Shown: piece after piece, positions 1-4,921 of the stretch
Layout of the letters: the number at the start of each line of letters is the position of its first letter
Position numbering within the stretch: position 1 is the stretch's first letter
DNA from: JBBRWV01 sp038248985
GTDB lineage: Bacteria > Planctomycetota > Phycisphaerae > WQYP01
Length of the DNA stretch: 5,117 nucleotides
Direction: 5' to 3'
Assembly: GCA_038248985.1 (NCBI GenBank)
Contig: JBBRWV010000178.1
Span: 1 to 5,117 of the forward strand
The notes under the pieces: generated by a model
What the model saw: the letters and a program-made list of their open reading frames with translations, nothing else
The model's database searches: none
What the model was told of the DNA's origin: nothing
Program-made: the position numbers and the translations under genes

Positions 1-9
1 GGTCTCAAG

Positions 10-27
10 AGACAGGGGGAACTGTCT
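10..27. repeat. Small inverted repeat (AGACAG / CTGTCT)
   Basis: AGACAG at 10-15 pairs perfectly with CTGTCT at 22-27 around a six-base loop, GGGGAA. An overlapping alternative pairs GTCTC (2-6) with GAGAC (9-13). No T-run follows, so it does not look like an intrinsic terminator. It resembles REP-type palindromes scattered between genes, but one copy in the window cannot prove that. Confidence 0.4.
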
Positions 28-52
28 ACGAAAGACACGAAAGACGCGAAAA
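28..52. repeat. Tandem 9-mer repeat, ACGAAAGAC x2 plus a degenerate third unit
   Basis: Positions 28-36 and 37-45 are identical ACGAAAGAC units, and 46-52 reads GCGAAAA as a partial third unit. The same ACGAA core recurs in the ACCACGAAG words further on, which suggests one family of simple intergenic repeats. Confidence 0.55.
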
Positions 53-82
53 TTGGATTGGGTCTTTGGGATGACGCGACGA

Positions 83-95
83 GGTTAACATAACC
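83..95. repeat. Perfect small hairpin (GGTTA-ACA-TAACC)
   Basis: GGTTA (83-87) pairs with TAACC (91-95) across a three-base loop. The T8 run at 124-131 is too far away to make this a standard intrinsic terminator. It could be a small operator-like palindrome or chance. Confidence 0.3.
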
Positions 96-160
96 ACGAA
101 GCGTTCCTGCGCGCGTCGGGGAGTTTTTTTTACCACGAAGGCACCAAGGCGACGGCGGGA

Positions 161-183
161 AATAGTGAATTGAGAATAGTGAA
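161..183. repeat. Direct repeat AATAGTGAA, two copies 14 bases apart
   Basis: AATAGTGAA is present at 161-169 and again at 175-183, separated by TTGAG and one base. It lies in non-coding leader sequence and looks like simple intergenic repeat text. No regulatory role is evident. Confidence 0.4.
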
Positions 184-285
184 GAATGAAAGGGGGGCGG
201 GGTTGGATCGTAGGGGGTCGCGGAGCGGTCCGACGAACAACCCCATCAATACAGGTGACAGAGGCCTCATATCCGATTTGCCTTT

Positions 286-313
286 TAACCCGCGCGGCCT
301 TCCAGCCGAATAA
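286..313 (+). promoter_or_regulatory. Candidate sigma-28 (FliA-type) promoter for the chemoreceptor gene
   Basis: TAAC at 286-289 is followed by exactly 15 bases and then GCCGAATAA at 305-313. The established FliA consensus is TAAA-N15-GCCGATAA, so the -35-like element matches three of four bases and the -10-like element differs essentially by one extra A. It lies about 110 bases before the start codon of a chemotaxis receptor, the class of gene this sigma factor usually controls. Transcription would start near 320, excluding the far-upstream in-frame starts. A motif this short can arise by chance in GC-rich DNA. Confidence 0.35.
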
Positions 314-414
314 AAGATGTAGCAATCCTCTGTATCGTAACTTCGTGGTGAACCATAGGAGCGAACGAAAGCAGGGGGCAATGTCTCTTGGCGCACGAAA
401 AACAGGGCCAAACA

Positions 415-420
415 GGGAGA
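415..420 (+). promoter_or_regulatory. Ribosome binding site that selects ATG 426
   Basis: GGGAGA lies five bases before ATG 426. It favours this start over the in-frame ATGs at 381 and 186. ATG 381 also has a G-run before it, but only two to three bases away, which is too close for good initiation. Confidence 0.6.
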
Positions 421-425
421 ACTCG

Positions 426-2453
426 ATGAGGCTAGTTTCGACAATCGAACACAAGTTGACAATATCATTCATGGCGATGGCTGCCATCGCGTTGCTGCTG
501 GGCTTGATGGGCTATTATGGGGCTGCCAAGAGCGACCAGTCCATTACAGAGGTTGGCATGGCACGCCTCCCCGCCGTGCAAAACCTGCTTAAGATCAGCG
601 AGAACGCCGAGCGAATCAAGGCCGCGCAGCGGGCGCTCCTCAATCCCAATGTGAAGAACACGGATCGTCTGCGCCAGCCGGAAACCGTCGCCAAAGCCAG
701 GGTGGAATATCAGGCGGCGTTGAAGATATATGAGACGCTACCGCAAACGGCCGAGGAAGCAATTATCTGGAAAGAATTTGTGCCTTCGTGGGAACAGTGG
801 GAAAAGGACACGAAGGCTTTCTTCAAAGTCAATGATGAGCACGAGGCGCTGCTGTCGGTTTACACCAAACATGCCAAGTCGCCGGAACTATCCTATGCCC
901 AGGCAATTAAACAAGTGAACAATGATGCCGCCGCCGCGCTGGTGGCATTTAAACAGCAGGTTCAGGAGTGGAAGAATATTCTGCTGCGTGGTAACGACCC
1001 GGCTAAATTCGACAAGCACTTTGCCGGTTTCGAGAAGGATGAGAAGGCGGTCCAAATCAAACTCAAGAACGTGGCAGACCTTCTGCCGCAGCTTGGACTG
1101 AATAACAAGGCGGCCGAAGATATCATGCAGAAACATGCCGCCTTGGGCGTTCAGTACCGCGAAGCTCTCAAGAAGTTCGACAAGACTGATCCCAAGGCTG
1201 GTCAGGAGGTAGACCATGCCGTCACCGGCATCGACCGTCCGGCCACCGAAGCGATAGCGAAAATCGTTACGATGGCTCTCGATGCCGACACCAAAGTCAC
1301 TGAAATGATGGACCGGATGGAACGACAGGGGATGATCATCTGCAGAGCGAGCGAAACCAAGGCGTTGGACCTGCTGAACAAGATCGTCGGGCTTAATGAA
1401 ACCGCCGCTGCGGAGGCCACGAGATCCGCCTCCGCCCAGGCGCGGATGCTCAAGACCGCGTCGATTGCGGCAATGGTTGTCGGCGTGGCGCTGGCGCTGA
1501 GTCTGGGAATCATCATCAGCCGGGGGATCAACAAGAGTTTGCGGCGTATTGCTGACGCCCTAGGCAACGCTGCCGACCAGACCGCTTCGGCGGCGGGGCA
1601 GGTGTCATCCTCCAGCCAGTCACTCGCTCAGGGTGCCAGCGAACAGGCGGCATCGCTGGAGGAGACAAGTTCATCACTGGAAGAAATGGCCAGCATGACC
1701 AAGAAGAACGCCGCAAGCGCCCACCAAGCGGCCAGCCTTTCGGCCGAAGCCAAGCACGCTGCCGATCAGGGCAATATCGCTATGGAAAAGATGTCCACGG
1801 CCAACGGCGAGATACAGAAGAGTGCTGCGGCGACGGCGAAGATCATCAAGGTGATTGACGAGATTGCGTTCCAGACGAATCTATTGGCTCTCAATGCGGC
1901 CGTCGAAGCGGCGCGTGCCGGCGAGGCTGGCAAGGGATTTGCGGTGGTTGCTGAGGAAGTGCGAAACCTGGCAATGCGTTCGGCGGAAGCAGCCAAGAGC
2001 ACGGCCAGTATGATCGAAGAATCGGTGAATAACGCCAAACAAGGCGTAGTCATCAATGCCGAGGTGGCCAAGAGCCTCCAAGAAATCACAGGCACGATCA
2101 CGAAAGTGAACGCCCTTGTTGCTGAAATTAGCGCTGCCAGCCAGGAACAGTCCAGCGGGATCGACCAGGTCAACAAAGCCGTGGGTGAAATGGACAAAGT
2201 CACACAGTCCAACGCCGCCGGTGCCGAGGAATCCGCGTCGGCCAGCGAGGAACTCTCCAGCCAGGCCGAGCAGATGAAGGCGATGGTGGGCGAGTTGCTC
2301 GTTATGGTCAATGGCGCTGCGGCTCGCAGCACAATTGTTCTGGTTCGGCCCACAAGTCGACACGCGACAGCGGTTCATGCGGGCAAAACCACGGGGTCCG
2401 ATGCGAGTTCGTTGGATGAACAGTTCCTGACTGTCAGTTCAGCAACGCGGTAA
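426..2453 (+). CDS. Methyl-accepting chemotaxis protein (transmembrane chemoreceptor)
   Basis: This is a 675-residue receptor that senses a ligand outside the cytoplasmic membrane and controls the CheA kinase through CheW. A first membrane helix spans about residues 11-33. A long, mostly helical sensor region of about 310 residues follows; its size fits a helical-bundle sensor of the HBM/4HB kind. The second membrane helix is at about 344-365. The cytoplasmic part is a coiled-coil signalling domain with the invariant hairpin tip at about 476-516 (DEIAFQTNLLALNAAVEAAR, then GEAGKGFAVVAEEVRNLA). Likely methylation segments lie near 409-422 (LEETSSSLEEM) and 599-617 (GAEESASASEELSSQAEQM). A full HAMP domain is not evident: only about 20 residues separate the membrane helix from the signalling coil. 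The last 45 residues form a disordered-looking tail with no clear xWxxF receptor pentapeptide for CheR/CheB docking. The start is chosen by the ribosome binding site and the adjacent signal anchor. The family call is firm; the ligand is unknown. Confidence 0.96.
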   Translation: MRLVSTIEHKLTISFMAMAAIALLLGLMGYYGAAKSDQSITEVGMARLPAVQNLLKISENAERIKAAQRALLNPNVKNTDRLRQPETVAKARVEYQAALKIYETLPQTAEEAIIWKEFVPSWEQWEKDTKAFFKVNDEHEALLSVYTKHAKSPELSYAQAIKQVNNDAAAALVAFKQQVQEWKNILLRGNDPAKFDKHFAGFEKDEKAVQIKLKNVADLLPQLGLNNKAAEDIMQKHAALGVQYREALKKFDKTDPKAGQEVDHAVTGIDRPATEAIAKIVTMALDADTKVTEMMDRMERQGMIICRASETKALDLLNKIVGLNETAAAEATRSASAQARMLKTASIAAMVVGVALALSLGIIISRGINKSLRRIADALGNAADQTASAAGQVSSSSQSLAQGASEQAASLEETSSSLEEMASMTKKNAASAHQAASLSAEAKHAADQGNIAMEKMSTANGEIQKSAAATAKIIKVIDEIAFQTNLLALNAAVEAARAGEAGKGFAVVAEEVRNLAMRSAEAAKSTASMIEESVNNAKQGVVINAEVAKSLQEITGTITKVNALVAEISAASQEQSSGIDQVNKAVGEMDKVTQSNAAGAEESASASEELSSQAEQMKAMVGELLVMVNGAAARSTIVLVRPTSRHATAVHAGKTTGSDASSLDEQFLTVSSATR

Positions 2454-2578
2454 GTCGTCGATTTCATCGATCACCCCAGTTCCACACGGCCTCATTTTGG
2501 TGCGTAAACCCCTCACCCCTATCCTCCCGCGCGCCCCGAGAAAAATCAAATCCCCCGCCTCCTTTGATCCGCCTCCAT

Positions 2579-2601
2579 CCCCGTCCCCCCCGTCCCCACC
2601 C
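2579..2601 (-). other. G-quadruplex motif on the minus strand
   Basis: The plus strand has C-runs of 4, 7, 4 and 3 bases separated by one or two bases. The minus strand therefore reads GGG-T-GGGG-AC-GGGGGGG-AC-GGGG, which meets the usual four-tract, short-loop definition of an intramolecular G-quadruplex. It would sit in the RNA just after the epimerase stop codon and could pause polymerase or protect the 3' end. Function is inferred only. Confidence 0.5.
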
Positions 2602-2603
2602 GT

Positions 2604-2628
2604 CCTTAAACCTTAAACCTTGAACCTT
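2604..2628. repeat. Heptamer tandem repeat (CCTTRAA, about 3.5 copies)
   Basis: CCTTAAA at 2604-2610 and 2611-2617 is followed by CCTTGAA at 2618-2624 and a final CCTT. It lies between convergent genes and is probably a simple dispersed intergenic repeat. Confidence 0.6.
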
Positions 2629-2639
2629 CCGCTTCTCCC

Positions 2640-3572
2640 TCAAATAAACCCCGTCCCCCGGCACCACTTCACATACTCCCCTATCCCCCGGCTCAGCGGC
2701 GTCGTCGGCTTATACCCCAACACCCGCCGCGCCTTCGCTATATCCGCCACGTACCGCGTCACCTCACCCGTCTGCGACGGCCCATAACTCGCCACCGCCG
2801 CCTTCCCCGTCGCCATCTCGATCAGCGTCACCAGATCAAACAGCGTCTGCCCCTGCCCATAGGCCAGGTTGATCGTCTCGTTCTGAATCGCCCCTCCTAA
2901 AATCGCATCTACCCCCGCCACGATCCCGCTCACGCAATCATCGATATATGTAAAATCCAACATCTTATCCCGCCCAAACACCGTGATCGCCTCCCCCGCC
3001 GCGATCTTCTTCACGAACAGCGGGATCACCCGCTCCATCCGCGCCAAATCATTGTCAAACCGCCCGTACACATTGCTGAACCGGAAAATCAGCGTCTTCA
3101 GCCCATAACACCGCCCATAGCTCGCGATAAACGCCTCCCCCGCAATCTTGCTCGCCGAATACGGGCTCTCCGCCACAATGAAATCCGCCATCGACTCATC
3201 CGTCACGTGCCGCACAATATCCCCATACACCTCCCGGCTGCTTCCAAAAACGATCGGCAACCCCAACGCCCGCGCCAACTCCAGCCCCCAAAAAATCATC
3301 TCCACATTCTCCAGCGCCTTCTCCGGCTCCTTCACCAACTGATGCACCTTCGCCCACGCCGCCAAATGCACCACCACCTCCGCCCCAAACTCCTTCACCC
3401 GCCCCGGCACCCCCGTCCACCCCTCCGTCATATCCACCCGCAGCGTCTCAATCTCTTCCGTCCACGCATTCGCCCGCTTATCAATCCCCAGCACCAAATC
3501 CCCCCGCACCTGCAGCGCCAGCGCCAAATTCGTGCCAATCTGCCCCGACGATCCGGTTATCAATATCTTCAT
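2640..3572 (-). CDS. NAD-dependent epimerase/dehydratase (extended SDR, sugar-nucleotide type)
   Basis: This is a complete 310-residue cytoplasmic enzyme, the usual length for NDP-sugar epimerases and dehydratases that remodel UDP-, GDP- or dTDP-sugars for surface polysaccharides. The N-terminal Rossmann fold shows GSSGQIG (7-13), fitting GxxGxxG, with D31 after the second strand predicting NAD rather than NADP. Further marks are D47, HLAA (69-72), SSREVYG (111-117) with the catalytic serine region, the catalytic pair Y138/K142 in YSASK, RFSNVYG (164-170) and DFTYIDD (206-212). The exact substrate cannot be told from these motifs. The start is the first possible one, because an in-frame TAA lies four codons upstream. 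Its codons end in G unusually often (GTG, GCG, TTG, GGG, CGG), unlike the chemoreceptor and the small genes to the right. No sugar-pathway neighbour is present, so it appears to be a stand-alone gene. Confidence 0.93.
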   Translation of the reverse strand: MKILITGSSGQIGTNLALALQVRGDLVLGIDKRANAWTEEIETLRVDMTEGWTGVPGRVKEFGAEVVVHLAAWAKVHQLVKEPEKALENVEMIFWGLELARALGLPIVFGSSREVYGDIVRHVTDESMADFIVAESPYSASKIAGEAFIASYGRCYGLKTLIFRFSNVYGRFDNDLARMERVIPLFVKKIAAGEAITVFGRDKMLDFTYIDDCVSGIVAGVDAILGGAIQNETINLAYGQGQTLFDLVTLIEMATGKAAVASYGPSQTGEVTRYVADIAKARRVLGYKPTTPLSRGIGEYVKWCRGTGFI

Positions 3573-3738
3573 CCCCCCATGTTAGTCGATCCCCACCCTC
3601 CGCAAAATCCTACCGGATCCAGATTCCGCCCGACCGTCATACGGCACCCCCGTCACCGCCCCATCTGCAAAGCAGCAACCGTAACGTTATCCTGAGGCAG
3701 TCGTGAAACTGGTTCTAGCCATTACAAAACTTCCGTAG
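3573..3738. other. Intergenic region between the small-gene island and the epimerase
   Basis: No gene is recognisable. Two short hairpins can be drawn: CTGC-AAA-GCAG (3665-3675), and a CGGA/TCCG pairing near 3613-3627. The composition changes here from C-rich (left) to more mixed (right), so this looks like the boundary of the island. A promoter for the epimerase probably lies here, but I could not pick out a convincing one. Confidence 0.45.
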
Positions 3739-4062
3739 TCAACTCTTGGGGATCGAGAGTTTCATCATAAGATTCCATAAAGTTACCAGCGCATCAAATA
3801 CAGTGGCGACATATTGGTTTGTTTCATGCGGAAATACCACGGGCGGAAACCAATCATTGAATGTGCCATTTCCACCAAGCGGAACCATTTGATGGTAGCG
3901 CAATGCCTCATCGATATCGCCTTCCTCTAGCGCGCTCAGGCAAGATCGTAGTGCATCCATGCGAGAACCTTGGCTTTGACCATGATCTTCACAAAATTTG
4001 ATCAATGCCGCGGTTGCTTGCAATTGTTCTCTAATATGTGCTTGTCTGTCAGCAATTCTCAC
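3739..4062 (-). CDS. Small protein with GGNGTFNDWFPP core; candidate immunity protein (paralog A)
   Basis: This is a complete 107-residue soluble protein with no signal peptide or membrane segment. The N-terminal half (about 1-58) looks helical; the second half carries the core GGNGTFNDWFPPVV at about 63-76, then a helix VFDALVTLWNLMM. It starts at GTG, with AAAGGA six bases upstream, which settles the start. The protein cut off at the right edge of the window is a clear paralog: about 32 of 63 aligned positions match from CLSALEE / CVSALAE onward. Conserved positions include GGNG, F, DW, PP, ET, VF and ALVT-W. The name of the family is not known to me. Its size, duplication and position in a cluster with a toxin-tip remnant suggest an immunity protein that binds a secreted toxin domain. 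A different helical small-protein function is possible. Confidence 0.8.
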   Translation of the reverse strand: MRIADRQAHIREQLQATAALIKFCEDHGQSQGSRMDALRSCLSALEEGDIDEALRYHQMVPLGGNGTFNDWFPPVVFPHETNQYVATVFDALVTLWNLMMKLSIPKS

Positions 4063-4068
4063 TAGTCA

Positions 4069-4074
4069 TCCTTT
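4069..4074 (-). promoter_or_regulatory. Ribosome binding site for the GTG start at 4062
   Basis: AAAGGA on the minus strand is followed by a six-base spacer and then GTG. The nearby ATG at 4069-4067 is in another frame and stops after six codons, so the GTG is the sensible start. Confidence 0.65.
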
Positions 4075-4104
4075 CATTATTCGAGCCACTTTATACCGAG
4101 GATT

Positions 4105-4420
4105 CTATGGGGCTATTGCTCTGGGGAAAGTGTACCATCCTTGGTCTAGTGCGCCCAGTATTTCAATTTGCAGACCTCCCCCAGACACACCCCAAGCCTC
4201 GACTTCAGCCGCCTGTGAAAACAACCCATTGAGATCCCCTGTCGGAGGCCCAAACCAGGGAGCCTCGCGTTTTGTCAACCATAAGAAATTTCGAGTACCA
4301 AACATCGCTCACTGTGAGCGCCAAAAAGAACAAAGTCACCAGCAATCCAGCCAGAACGCAAGCAACCTGAACGCCTCGCCAACTTCGCGCCACCCATCGC
4401 CTAAACAAACCTTTGCACAT
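4105..4420 (-). pseudogene. Small single-pass membrane protein, apparently frameshifted near its middle
   Basis: Translation from ATG 4420 gives 71 residues ending at 4205: a basic N terminus (MCKGLFRRWVARSWRG), a membrane helix at about 17-37 and then RGSLVWASDRGSQWVVFTGG. The start is well supported, with GGAG seven bases upstream and one base separating it from the stop of the preceding gene (TAA-T-ATG), which implies translational coupling. In another frame, coding-like sequence continues to 4105: EVEAWGVSGGGLQIEILGAL and DQGWYTFPRAIAP. Joining the two near 4210 would give a protein of roughly 105 residues. In outline it recalls small N-terminally anchored proteins I associate with planctomycete islands, with a Trp/Gly-rich domain after the helix. 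It could be a frameshifted gene, a real 71-residue protein, or a sequence error. Function is unknown. Confidence 0.45.
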
Positions 4421-4421
4421 A

Positions 4422-4634
4422 TTAGGGCTCCGGATTGTCGATCGTAAGGTACTCCTGGCGATCACCAAAATGCCAACTGCCGCCATTCAATATAGTTTCC
4501 CGAGCGGCATCCGAATGAAGGTGTTTCTTCATAATCGCCAATGCCGCCCGCTCTACGTTAACTTCGTTATATGTTTGATCACCATCTATCAAGCCAGTTT
4601 TTATTACGTTGAATTGAACAAGATTTCGAAACAT
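4422..4634 (-). CDS. Unknown small protein directly after the toxin-tip remnant; candidate immunity gene
   Basis: The gene encodes 70 residues from ATG 4634, or 78 from GTG 4658. The ATG is preferred because GGGAA lies six bases before it, whereas the GTG has no clear ribosome binding site. The protein is soluble and mixed: a hydrophobic start (MFRNLVQFNVIKTGLIDGDQ), a helix rich in Glu/Ala/Lys (VNVERAALAIMKKHLHSD) and an acidic end (GDRQEYLTIDNPEP). I recognise no family. It begins 39 bases after the last stop of the toxin-like fragment and is followed one base later by the small membrane protein, so the three look co-transcribed. In polymorphic-toxin loci the gene after a toxin tip is normally its immunity gene. 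That is the reason for the suggested role; the sequence itself does not show it. Confidence 0.55.
   Translation of the reverse strand: MFRNLVQFNVIKTGLIDGDQTYNEVNVERAALAIMKKHLHSDAARETILNGGSWHFGDRQEYLTIDNPEP
4428..4431 (-). promoter_or_regulatory. Ribosome binding site for the small membrane protein, inside the preceding gene
   Basis: GGAG on the minus strand lies seven bases before ATG 4420 and inside the last codons of the preceding gene. With the TAA-T-ATG junction, this points to coupled translation and excludes the longer reading from 4486, which would overlap that gene by 65 bases. Confidence 0.6.
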
Positions 4635-4673
4635 TGCGAATTCCCGTTCCCTCTCCACTTGCTTCTTGTTCCA

Positions 4674-4878
4674 CTATTTTCCAGATGAGTATATCTCAAA
4701 CTCCCGCACCAGTACCGTAAGCGTTTTGGCCAGTGCGCGAAATTCGAACTTTTGTTCCAGCTTTCAAATCAACGGAAAAAAAAAGAGTGGGCTCCTCCGG
4801 CAAAGCAAGAACATCCTTTACTTGCGCACGCGTAAGACCAGCGATTTCATCATATAGAGTCAGCCATTTAAAGATAGG
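4674..4878 (-). pseudogene. Orphan C-terminal fragment of an Rhs/polymorphic-toxin-like tip, frameshifted
   Basis: A 60-codon open stretch with no start codon runs from 4878 to a TGA at 4696-4698. It includes YDEIAGLTRAQVKDVLALPE, then EPTLFFSVDLKAGTKVRISR and TGQNAYGTGAGV. Shifting by one base at the end gives FEIYSSGK and a stop at 4674, so GTGAG-FEIYSSGK is likely the original end. The pattern of Leu-Thr-x-x-x-(Ala/Val), LALPExPT, a beta strand, AGT, a short TG..-A-G loop and a Gly-rich segment before a final strand recalls the last 60-70 residues of C-terminal toxin domains on Rhs or similar proteins. That resemblance is from memory. An in-frame TAA just before 4878 and the lack of ATG, GTG or TTG near the beginning show it is not an intact gene. 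It is best read as a displaced toxin cassette left by recombination. The enzymatic activity of the parent domain is unknown. Confidence 0.5.
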
Positions 4879-4921
4879 TTACTTGGTCCATTCCTGCTTC
4901 TGTATTTCACCCTTTGCTTTG

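Larger units (their letters stand above)
93..349. repeat. ACCACGAAG words: two direct copies and one inverted copy
   Basis: ACCACGAAG occurs at 93-101 and 132-140, and its exact reverse complement CTTCGTGGT at 341-349. From memory, similar words are common between genes in Planctomycetota and Verrucomicrobiota genomes, but this needs a genome-wide count. In RNA, the inverted copy could pair with either direct copy. Confidence 0.5.
1..425. other. Non-coding leader region rich in short repeats, upstream of the chemoreceptor gene
   Basis: No convincing gene is visible here. The frame of the downstream chemoreceptor stays open back to 186, but the translation of 186-425 is low-complexity, has no recognisable domain, and precedes the natural signal-anchor start at 426. 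The stretch is built from short words: a tandem ACGAAAGAC, two ACCACGAAG copies and one inverted copy, a spaced AATAGTGAA pair, and small hairpins at 10-27 and 83-95. This is the texture of dispersed intergenic repeats. A possible sigma-28 promoter sits at 286-313. Confidence 0.7.
2454..2639. other. C-rich convergent intergenic region
   Basis: The region separates the convergent chemoreceptor and epimerase genes. It is dominated by C-runs on the plus strand and contains a heptamer repeat and a G-quadruplex motif on the minus strand. A five-base-pair hairpin (TCGAT-TTC-ATCGA, 2458-2470) follows the chemoreceptor stop but lacks a T-run. I see no canonical intrinsic terminator for either gene and no credible coding sequence. 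Confidence 0.6.

Noticed and set aside
105..131. Intrinsic terminator suggested by the T8 run at 124-131
   Set aside because: No stable GC-rich stem directly precedes the T-run; the nearest clean hairpin (83-95) is about 29 bases away.
186..425. An 80-residue N-terminal extension of the chemoreceptor, in frame from ATG 186
   Set aside because: The translated text is low-complexity and repeat-derived. A good ribosome binding site and a normal signal-anchor start occur at 426, and the candidate promoter lies inside this stretch.
380..430. Possible cyclic-di-GMP riboswitch, prompted by CAGGGCCAAAC before the chemoreceptor
   Set aside because: Only one short block resembles the GEMM-I pattern; the second conserved block (GGGACGCAAAGCC) and the paired stems are absent.
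1202..2378. Several minus-strand open frames of 120-195 codons inside the chemoreceptor gene
   Set aside because: They are antisense shadows of the conserved signalling domain and have no plausible domain of their own.
3207..3695. 162-codon open frame on the plus strand across the epimerase
   Set aside because: Its product is made mostly of Pro, His, Arg, Gln and Leu, as expected from reading the C-rich antisense of a G-ending gene. The opposite strand has all the SDR motifs.
4421..4486. Longer start (ATG 4486) for the small membrane protein
   Set aside because: It would overlap the preceding gene by 65 bases, whereas ATG 4420 has GGAG at good spacing and a one-base junction with the upstream stop.
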